A stretch of 64,000 nucleotides of DNA, taken from assembly GCF_014172405.1 (NCBI RefSeq), contig NZ_WNXC01000009.1:62001-126000 (forward strand), given 5' to 3'. The first letter of the stretch is position 1. Each line of letters starts with the position of its first letter. A program made the translations under genes and the position numbers. The notes under the pieces were generated by a model. It saw nothing but the letters and a program-made list of their open reading frames with translations, had not been told where the DNA came from and did not search any database. This document shows, one piece after another, positions 18,521-25,554 of this stretch. The DNA is from Pedobacter gandavensis. Its GTDB lineage: Bacteria > Bacteroidota > Bacteroidia > Sphingobacteriales > Sphingobacteriaceae.

Positions 18521-18986
18521 GTTCTTCGGCATCTGGTTCGGTATGCAATCTCTTTTGTTTTGGTCCTTGTGGCCAGATATAACAGGTAGACTGTTTTTTC
18601 CAACCCAGACTTTTATAAAAATCGCCTTTACCAGGAGCAGCAGTCAGGTTGACAAAATGATAGTTATCACCTAACTTTTCATTTAAGGTATTTACCAGGT
18701 ATTTACCCAGTCCATTCCCCTGAAAATCAGGATCCACGATGATGTCTGCAAGAATTGCATAATATCTGCCATCGTCAATAGTTCTTCCAAAAGCAATCAG
18801 CTGATCTCCTTTATAAATGAATAAAGTCCAGCTGCTTCTTCTGAAAGCTAGTTCTATGTCTGCTTCTACCCTTGTTCTCCAATCTACCTTATCAAATAAC
18901 TCACATACGTAAGTCCAGTCGATCGTCGACAAATCAGGATTTATTTTGTAAGTCAGGTCGTTCACATCTATTTTAATCGGAGACAT
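18510..18986 (-). CDS. GNAT family N-acetyltransferase
   Basis: A 158-residue GNAT protein. The acetyl-CoA loop is DFQGNGLGKYLVNTL and it follows the strand DGRYYAILADIIVDP. The C-terminal FYKSLGWKK is typical of small-molecule acetyltransferases. The acceptor is unknown. An in-frame ATG at 19016 exists, but MSPIKIDVND at 18986 gives the normal N-terminus. Convergent with the AraC gene. The last 15 residues are charged and probably disordered. Confidence 0.85.
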   Translation of the reverse strand: MSPIKIDVNDLTYKINPDLSTIDWTYVCELFDKVDWRTRVEADIELAFRRSSWTLFIYKGDQLIAFGRTIDDGRYYAILADIIVDPDFQGNGLGKYLVNTLNEKLGDNYHFVNLTAAPGKGDFYKSLGWKKQSTCYIWPQGPKQKRLHTEPDAEEPTA

Positions 18987-19121
18987 ATTTAGCTTAAAGA
19001 TTTTAATTGGGCACAAATATCAACAAATTATCCATCTGTATTTAATGGTTTAGATGATTTTGGAAGAATGAAATCAACATTTATAAAATGTTGCGAAATG
19101 ATGACCGAATTCGGTACAAAA

Positions 19122-19148
19122 TCCTGACTGATTGGGCATCAGTCAGGA
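19122..19148 (-). terminator. terminator of the M16 protease pair
   Basis: A perfect 10-base stem (19122-19131 with 19139-19148) with a seven-base loop lies just after the stop at 19157. On the minus strand it is followed by a short T-rich stretch. Confidence 0.75.
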
Positions 19149-19156
19149 TAATCTTA

Positions 19157-20431
19157 CTATTTTTTGCCAACAATGACTTTGGTGAAGTCGGCAGTATTTA
19201 AATATTGATTCGCCAGTTGTTTTAAATCCTCTGGACTGATGGTTTTTACCGTTTCAATGTAGTTGTCGTAATAGGTGTAATCAAGGCCAGAGAAATAAGC
19301 ATTTTTAAACTTATCCGCATGAGAGAAAGCATTCTCTAAGCTACCTAACATAGAACCCAACATGTAGTTTCTAACCAGGTTTAATTCTGCTTCAGATACC
19401 AGCTCAGATTTCAACAAATCAATCTCTTTTTCGATCTCGATCAGGGTGTTGTTACACACCTCTACGCCTACTTCCGTTGCAATGAAGAAATAGCCTGCAT
19501 CTTTTAAGGAAACAATTGCCGATCCGATCCCATAAGTATAGCCTTTATCCTCACGGATATTGGCCATTAAACGAGAGCCAAAATAGCCCCCCAACAAACA
19601 GTTCATTACCTGGAAACCAGGGAAATCTTTGTGTTTTCTGGTGATCGCCAATCCACCCATACGGATTGCCGATTGGATCGCCTCCGGTTTCTCAATCAGG
19701 ATCTCTCCTGCTGTACCTTTGGTAAATTCAAATTTGTTGACTACAGATTTGTCGTTGTTGTTCCAGGCTTTCCCTAAAACACCATTTAAAAGATCAAATT
19801 CTGGCTGTTCAAACTTTCCGGCAACAATGATGGTGCAATTTTCCGGCTTATAAGCGGCCTTGAAATAGCTTAACAAATCTGCCTGCTGAATCGCTTCATA
19901 GTCTGCGGCATTAATGTTTGATCCATAGCTGGAATCTCCAAAAATGGCATGTGCAAAATGTTTCCTGGCCAGGAAATCATTCTTTTGCAAACTTACCTGT
20001 AAGGATTGCTTTTGATTCTGTACATAGATATCCAACTCTTGCTGAGGGAAAACACTCTCATTAAGAATGGCCTGTAAGATTGGCAATACCGCGCCCAGGT
20101 GTTTATTTAAAGTATAAACTTTTACGCTCGACTGATCTGCACCGTATTCTGTTTGCAGGAAAGCACCGTAATAATCTACCTTTTCGGCGATATCTTTAGC
20201 CGTTAATTTCGCTGTTCCGTTATTGATCAGGTGACTTACCGTTACCGCTTGCAGGGGTTTATTTTGATCCCAGTTTACGTTTTCGAAGATAAACTCAATA
20301 CGCACCAGTTCCTGTTTACCAGCATTGATGGTAAACACCGGAATTCCATTATCCAGCTGTTGCTTTAATGGCTCAATAAAATTTATTTCATCTACCTGTT
20401 TTGATTCAGGCGCTAATGTACGATTAAGCAT
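19157..20431 (-). CDS. M16 family peptidase, non-catalytic subunit
   Basis: A 424-residue member of the M16 (pitrilysin / processing-peptidase-like) family without the zinc motif HxxEH. The usual position reads VSHLINNGT instead. It keeps the R/Y-containing C-terminal stretch NIREDKGYTYGIGSA that is characteristic of the non-catalytic partner. It should pair with the active subunit encoded upstream, as in bacterial M16B two-protein proteases. The two genes overlap by eight bases. No signal peptide is seen, so the pair looks cytoplasmic. Confidence 0.88.
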   Translation of the reverse strand: MLNRTLAPESKQVDEINFIEPLKQQLDNGIPVFTINAGKQELVRIEFIFENVNWDQNKPLQAVTVSHLINNGTAKLTAKDIAEKVDYYGAFLQTEYGADQSSVKVYTLNKHLGAVLPILQAILNESVFPQQELDIYVQNQKQSLQVSLQKNDFLARKHFAHAIFGDSSYGSNINAADYEAIQQADLLSYFKAAYKPENCTIIVAGKFEQPEFDLLNGVLGKAWNNNDKSVVNKFEFTKGTAGEILIEKPEAIQSAIRMGGLAITRKHKDFPGFQVMNCLLGGYFGSRLMANIREDKGYTYGIGSAIVSLKDAGYFFIATEVGVEVCNNTLIEIEKEIDLLKSELVSEAELNLVRNYMLGSMLGSLENAFSHADKFKNAYFSGLDYTYYDNYIETVKTISPEDLKQLANQYLNTADFTKVIVGKK

Positions 20432-21668
20432 CTTGGGCAGTTAAATAGTATAAAATTGAAGACTGTTCTTTAACGAAGGTTTGTTTTGCCACCTCCAAAA
20501 TACGTGATGAAGTCACTTCATGGTACTTGTCGATCTCTCTGTTTAGCATATTTGCATCGCCTAACAACTCGTAATAAGCCAGATTCATGGCCTTATCTAA
20601 AAGACTCATTTCTGCAAATACGATAATAGATTCCGACTTGTTTTTGACTTTCGTCAACTCATCTACCGTTACTTCTTCTGTAGCAATGGCATTTAATTCT
20701 TTCCAGATGGCAGCTTCAGCAGCTTCCATGGTTACGCCTTCTACCAGTTTACCTTCTACAATGAACAAACCTTGATCTATACTTCCGGTTAAGTAAGCAT
20801 GGATATCGCTAAACAATTGTTGTTCTTTCAGCAGACTGTTGTATAACCTGGACGATTGACCCTGAGAAAGGATATCAGACATCAGGTCGTAAACCTGGTA
20901 ATTTTTATCCGCACGGTCTGGCATTTGAAAAGCCATATAGATCGCGTTCAAAGGCACTTCTGCCACCACCGTTTCTACACGTGCCTCAGTTTGCTTGGGT
21001 TCTACAGGAAGGTTTCTTTCGATTGGCTCTCCTGCAGGAATTGCTGCAAACCATTTCTCAGCCAATGCTTTTACTTCTTCCGTTTTCACATTTCCACCAA
21101 CTACCATAATGGCATTTTGTGGATGGTAATGTTTTTTGAAAAATGCTTTCACATCTTCCATTTTAGCCTCTTCAATTTGCTTTAAATCCTGTCCGATAGT
21201 TGCCCAGCGGTAAGGGTGTTCTTTATAAGCAAGTGGTCTTAGTTTCAACCAGACATCACCATAAGGCTGATTTAAATATCTTTGTTTGAACTCTTCACAA
21301 ACCACATTGCGTTGTGTTTCCAGGCTTTTTTCTGAAAAAGCAAGGCTCAACATGCGGTCACTTTCCAACCAAAAAGCCGTTTCCAGATTTGTAGCCGGCA
21401 AGGTGATGTAATAGTTGGTGATGTCATTGCTGGTAAAAGCATTGTTTTCGCCACCTACCCTTTGTAAAGGTTCGTCATAGCTAGGAATATTTACTGAACC
21501 ACCAAACATCAGGTGTTCAAATAAATGGGCAAAGCCGGTTTTATCTTGTTCTTCGTCTCTTGCACCAACGTCATATAGAATGTTTAACACCGCCATAGGC
21601 GTTGTATCATCCTCGTGTACCAGGACACGCAATCCATTGGCCAATGTAAAACGGTTAAAATCTACCAT
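20424..21668 (-). CDS. M16 family zinc peptidase, catalytic subunit
   Basis: A 414-residue zinc protease of the M16B group. The inverted zinc motif HLFEH (H48, E51, H52) is intact, and a downstream glutamate in SLETQRNVVCEEFKQR completes the metal site. The frame is open for 13 codons upstream, but that part is hydrophobic and overlaps the promoter region. ATG at 21668 (MVDFNRF) is therefore the start. A TATCTTTG element on the minus strand lies at 21688-21695. It forms a two-gene operon with the non-catalytic partner. Confidence 0.9.
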   Translation of the reverse strand: MVDFNRFTLANGLRVLVHEDDTTPMAVLNILYDVGARDEEQDKTGFAHLFEHLMFGGSVNIPSYDEPLQRVGGENNAFTSNDITNYYITLPATNLETAFWLESDRMLSLAFSEKSLETQRNVVCEEFKQRYLNQPYGDVWLKLRPLAYKEHPYRWATIGQDLKQIEEAKMEDVKAFFKKHYHPQNAIMVVGGNVKTEEVKALAEKWFAAIPAGEPIERNLPVEPKQTEARVETVVAEVPLNAIYMAFQMPDRADKNYQVYDLMSDILSQGQSSRLYNSLLKEQQLFSDIHAYLTGSIDQGLFIVEGKLVEGVTMEAAEAAIWKELNAIATEEVTVDELTKVKNKSESIIVFAEMSLLDKAMNLAYYELLGDANMLNREIDKYHEVTSSRILEVAKQTFVKEQSSILYYLTAQDA

Positions 21669-21766
21669 ATATATTAAAATAATCAGGCAAAGATAGGAAT
21701 AAAGCAAAAGGGAAATGTGATAATAATGTGAAATAAAAAGAAAGGAACTTATGGTATATTTGCGGT

Positions 21767-22891
21767 ATGAATACAGCCGAATTATTGCATAGGGCGCTAA
21801 AATTCGACTTTCTTACACAAGAAGAAGGCGTTTTTCTGTATCACCATGCGTCAACTGCCGAACTGGCCTATGTGGCCAATGAACTGAGGAAAAAACAAGT
21901 ACCTAGTGGGAAAGTTACCTGGCAGATAGACCGTAATGTAAATACAACCAATGTATGTATTGCCAATTGTAAGTTTTGTAACTTCTTTAGAAGACCGGGA
22001 CACGACGAGAGCTATATCACTGACATTGAAACTTATAAAGCTAAAATTGAAGAAACTTTCAGGTTAGGCGGAGATCAGTTGCTGTTGCAGGGTGGTCACC
22101 ATCCGGACCTCGGACTGAAGTTTTATGCCGATCTATTTAGAAAATTAAAAGAATTATATCCTGATTTGAAGCTTCATGCTTTAGGTCCGCCGGAAATTGC
22201 CCATGTGGCTAAACTGGAAGGGATTTCACATACAGAAGTACTGAGTGCTTTGAAAGCCGCCGGTATGGATTCCTTACCTGGTGCAGGAGCAGAAATCCTG
22301 AACGACCGGGTAAGAAGGTTAATTTCTAAAGGTAAATGTGGTGGAAAAGAATGGTTAGATGTGATGCGTGCAGCACATCAACTGGACATTACCACTTCTG
22401 CAACCATGATGTTTGGTCATGTAGAAACCATTGAAGAGCGTTTTGAACATTTGGTTTGGATCAGAGAAGTGCAAAGTGAAAAACCGGCAGATGCTAAAGG
22501 TTTCCTTGCTTTTATTCCATGGCCTTTCCAGGATGATGGTACTTTATTGAAAAGATTAAGAGGGATCAGCAATAATGTTTCGGGAGATGAGTATATCAGA
22601 ATGCTTGCTTTGAGTAGAATTATGCTGCCTAACATTAAAAACATTCAGGCTTCCTGGCTTACTGTAGGTAAAAATGTAGCAGAATTATGCTTACATGCAG
22701 GCGCCAATGACTTTGGCTCGATCATGATTGAGGAAAATGTAGTTTCTGCAGCTGGAGCACCACACCGTTTTACGGCAAAAGGTATTCAGGATGCAATTAG
22801 AGAAGCAGGTTTCGAACCTCAGCTTCGCGGTCAGCAGTACAATTACCGCGACCTTCCAGATCATTTGGAAGAGCAGGTGATCAATTACTAA
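21767..22891 (+). CDS. mqnC: cyclic dehypoxanthine futalosine synthase (radical SAM)
   Basis: A 374-residue radical SAM enzyme of the futalosine route to menaquinone, which cyclises dehypoxanthine futalosine. The cluster cysteines are C64, C68 and C71 (CIANCKFC). The stretches GAGAEILNDRVRR, TSATMMFGHVETIEERFEHLVWIRE and FIPWPFQD are those of MqnC rather than of aminofutalosine synthase MqnE. Other mqn genes are not in this window. A TATATTTG element ends only four bases before the ATG, so the transcript may be almost leaderless. It is divergent from the M16 pair. Confidence 0.88.
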   Translation: MNTAELLHRALKFDFLTQEEGVFLYHHASTAELAYVANELRKKQVPSGKVTWQIDRNVNTTNVCIANCKFCNFFRRPGHDESYITDIETYKAKIEETFRLGGDQLLLQGGHHPDLGLKFYADLFRKLKELYPDLKLHALGPPEIAHVAKLEGISHTEVLSALKAAGMDSLPGAGAEILNDRVRRLISKGKCGGKEWLDVMRAAHQLDITTSATMMFGHVETIEERFEHLVWIREVQSEKPADAKGFLAFIPWPFQDDGTLLKRLRGISNNVSGDEYIRMLALSRIMLPNIKNIQASWLTVGKNVAELCLHAGANDFGSIMIEENVVSAAGAPHRFTAKGIQDAIREAGFEPQLRGQQYNYRDLPDHLEEQVINY

Positions 22892-22900
22892 AAGGCATAA

Positions 22901-22932
22901 GAAAAAAGGGAAGAGACTATCGTCTTCTTCCC
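22901..22932 (-). terminator. terminator of the ferritin-like operon
   Basis: On the minus strand a GGGAAGA-type stem (22908-22914 with 22926-22932) is followed by a run of six T. It lies between the convergent mqnC and ferritin-like genes. Confidence 0.7.
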
Positions 22933-22963
22933 CCATCTTAAACCTAAACAATCCTTTCTTATT

Positions 22964-23809
22964 TTAAGAAACTCCAAATAGTTTCACAATAGCCAATACT
23001 TGATCTGTTGTTAATGGCTCATCAAATGATTCTGTAGCAGCATTAACATTAACTGGAGTTCCATTGATTCCAGTAATTGTAATACCGGCCTGAATCACGT
23101 TTTCCTCTCCCGCATACACAGCAGCAGCATTCGCCACACCACTATCATTTCCACCAGTAATCCATGGTTTAATGCTAAAGCCATTTTGATTACGCATGTA
23201 ACGGATTTTGGCCGCATGACGGGCTTCCACAGAGTGAATATTCAATGCTGCTTCCAACACCCCACCCTGTCCTACTAATGCCGGTGCCTGTCCTTTATAA
23301 GCACGCACACCAGTATCTTCCAAAGCTTGGGCTACGGCAAGGAAAACCCCGTAATTACCTGTTGCAAATGGATTTGGAAAATTGCCACTTGCGGTCCAGT
23401 CATAGCTCGCTTTGGCAGCAACAGCATCTGCACCAATTACTCCTTTTAGGAAATTAACATGCGCAGTTTCATGGGCACTGATGATCCCAATCGCAGCTTT
23501 ATCTAAAGTTGCTTGTGTAGATCCGGAGAAATCTGCACCACCGGTTGCTTTCAAAGCCTGGGTATAAAATGCGGCTTCAAAATGTTCTAAGGTTAGCGCA
23601 AATTGCAATACTGCTTTTACGTTTGCAGGTAGGGTACTCTGTCCATAGGCTTTGTTAAACATGGAACCTAGTGCCAATGGTACTGCAGCCAGACTTATTT
23701 TCTTTCCTACATTGAAAAATTGTTTCATTGCAGCTCTTCGTGGACTAAAGCGTTCATACACTTCCCCATCCACTTTTTCAATTTCTTCTAATATATCGAC
23801 GATATTCAT
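22964..23809 (-). CDS. exported ferritin-like domain protein
   Basis: A 281-residue protein with a ferritin-like four-helix domain (Ferritin_2 type, about residues 60-215). Likely metal ligands are in LTLEHFEAAFY, SAHETAHVNFL, and HSVEARHAAKIRYMR. The N-terminus has an RR pair followed by a hydrophobic stretch (SPRRAAMKQFF to NKAYGQ), which suggests Tat-type export, placed unusually far in at residue 23. The role is unknown; relatives are found in desiccation and stress settings. It lies 16 bases after a paralogue of the same fold. Confidence 0.8.
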   Translation of the reverse strand: MNIVDILEEIEKVDGEVYERFSPRRAAMKQFFNVGKKISLAAVPLALGSMFNKAYGQSTLPANVKAVLQFALTLEHFEAAFYTQALKATGGADFSGSTQATLDKAAIGIISAHETAHVNFLKGVIGADAVAAKASYDWTASGNFPNPFATGNYGVFLAVAQALEDTGVRAYKGQAPALVGQGGVLEAALNIHSVEARHAAKIRYMRNQNGFSIKPWITGGNDSGVANAAAVYAGEENVIQAGITITGINGTPVNVNAATESFDEPLTTDQVLAIVKLFGVS

Positions 23810-23825
23810 GATTTTCAGGTTAAGA

Positions 23826-24542
23826 CTATAAATTAATGACGTTGATTTTTGTTTTCACAAATCCACCGGCAATGGCCAGTACCGCTTTTGGGTCACGGGA
23901 TTTGTCGAGCCCATTTACCGCATCTACCACTTCTACATTGGAGAAAGAGTTTGGCGAGATTAGCTCTCTGATGTAAGCTGCATGACGCGCTTCAACAGAA
24001 ACAATTTTCCCTGCTAAGGTTAGATAAGCAGTGCTTTTGAGTAATTTCCCAGCACCATTGTAAGCGGAAACGCCTAAATCTTCGAATGCTTTTGCAGTAC
24101 CGAGAACACTGGTTCTATCGGCGAAGTTGATTTTGGAGAAATCTACTTCTAATCCTGCGATTGCAGCCTGGCCCAGTGCATTTTTGAAAAATTCACGGTG
24201 GGCAATTTCATGAAATTGTATGTCTTTAAAGTAGGCAAGCTCCGGAGCACTAATATTTGCATAAGGAGTGGCAGCTACCTGAATATAAAATGCTGCTTCT
24301 AGTTGTTCTAAGGCATAAGCATAATTTAATACGCCGAGATCATCTTTAAAATCCAGCGTAACGCCGCCCATGTTTCCAGCACCATCGTCAATGTGTTTGT
24401 CTTTTTTACATCCTGCGGCAATCAAAGCGATGCCTGCTGCGCCGGCTCCTGCAAATTGCAAGAATGAGCGGCGTTGCAAAGGTGCGGTAAGAATACTGCG
24501 TTCCTCTTGCAGCACTTCTTTTTCATCGTGTAAGTTTTTCAT
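23826..24542 (-). CDS. ferritin-like domain lipoprotein with Tat-type signal
   Basis: A 238-residue protein of the same ferritin-like family as its neighbour (LNYAYALEQLEAAFYIQ, FHEIAHREFFKNAL, SVEARHAAYIREL). The N-terminus carries QRRSFLQFAG, a twin-arginine signal, and then ALIAAGCKK, a lipobox with the acylated cysteine near residue 45. It should be folded, and perhaps metal-loaded, before export and then anchored to a membrane. The two genes form an operon and the proteins may work as a hetero-complex. No metal-uptake genes are adjacent. Confidence 0.82.
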   Translation of the reverse strand: MKNLHDEKEVLQEERSILTAPLQRRSFLQFAGAGAAGIALIAAGCKKDKHIDDGAGNMGGVTLDFKDDLGVLNYAYALEQLEAAFYIQVAATPYANISAPELAYFKDIQFHEIAHREFFKNALGQAAIAGLEVDFSKINFADRTSVLGTAKAFEDLGVSAYNGAGKLLKSTAYLTLAGKIVSVEARHAAYIRELISPNSFSNVEVVDAVNGLDKSRDPKAVLAIAGGFVKTKINVINL

Positions 24543-24625
24543 AGTTATAGCTTTGAGTTAAAAAATCACGATCTTGCTTTCGCAAATCACAATTCTAGTT
24601 TTTAGTTCAAATTTTTATGAAACTT

Positions 24626-24637
24626 ACCTGCGCAGGT
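24626..24637. repeat. 12-base perfect palindrome upstream of the ferritin-like and LytTR genes
   Basis: ACCTGCGCAGGT is its own reverse complement. It lies in the 229-base gap between the divergent ferritin-like operon and the LytTR regulator gene and could be an operator. No regulator can be named. Confidence 0.45.
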
Positions 24638-24771
24638 TATAGTTTTCTAAAATTTCTTAGGTTTTGTAATGGCACTTACGGGAGAAATGACTGCTTGGTT
24701 TTCAATACCGACAAAAAAGATTCTTACATCCCTCTAATTTTTAATAAATTCACCCTATAAACCCGATAGAA

Positions 24772-25554
24772 GTGCTAAATACGATTATTGTTGATGACGA
24801 AGAATTTGCCCGCTCCTCTCTTTATTTCCTGGTTCAGGAAAATTGTGAGGGCATTCATATCGCCGGGATTGCAAAATCAGTGGCTGAAGCAAGGCTACTT
24901 TTGAGCAATCACCAGATTGATTTGATATTTCTGGACATTGCTATGCCGGGAGAGAATGGATTTGAACTTATCCCTTTGGCTCAGCAGTACAATGCTCATG
25001 TCATCTTCACAACGGCTTATGATCAATATGCGCTAAGGGCAATTAAAGCCAATGCATTGGATTATCTTTTGAAACCCATTGATATCGATGAATTAAAACT
25101 TGCGGTAGAAAAGGCCGATAAATACATTGCCTTAAATAAAAAGGAAAACAACAGGAATGACAGCTTACAAAACCTGGCAAACAACCTTTCAGACCGCTCA
25201 GAAATTAGAAAAATTAGCCTACCAAATGGCCAGGGCTATTCTTTGATAGACATCAACGACATCATTCATATTGAGGCAGACAGTAATTACTCTGTTTTTC
25301 ATCTGGTGAATCAGGAAAGAATAACCGTTTCCAAAGTTTTAAAAGAATATGAAGAAATCCTTCCTGAGCAGCAATTTGTGCGCATTCATAAATCGAGTAT
25401 TGTAAACCTCAACTATTTAAAGGAATACAATTCTAAAAATGGTGTAGAGGTACTTTTGAAAAACGGAGAAAAGATTGCCGTTTCCAGAAGGCGGGCGAGT
25501 GATTTTGCAGAAAAAGTTAAATCCTATATCAGAATTGAAAGTGATAAATCATAA
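24772..25554 (+). CDS. LytTR-family response regulator
   Basis: A 260-residue response regulator. The receiver domain (about 1-120) has the acidic pocket VDDEE and the phospho-acceptor D55 in IFLDIAMPG, and a conserved lysine in LLKPID. A LytTR DNA-binding domain follows (about 150-255, with YLKEYNSKNGVEVLLKNGEKIAVSRRR). The start codon is GTG at 24772, and no ATG lies in frame nearby upstream. It is co-transcribed with the histidine kinase that overlaps its end, and the pair should form a two-component system. Confidence 0.9.
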   Translation: MLNTIIVDDEEFARSSLYFLVQENCEGIHIAGIAKSVAEARLLLSNHQIDLIFLDIAMPGENGFELIPLAQQYNAHVIFTTAYDQYALRAIKANALDYLLKPIDIDELKLAVEKADKYIALNKKENNRNDSLQNLANNLSDRSEIRKISLPNGQGYSLIDINDIIHIEADSNYSVFHLVNQERITVSKVLKEYEEILPEQQFVRIHKSSIVNLNYLKEYNSKNGVEVLLKNGEKIAVSRRRASDFAEKVKSYIRIESDKS

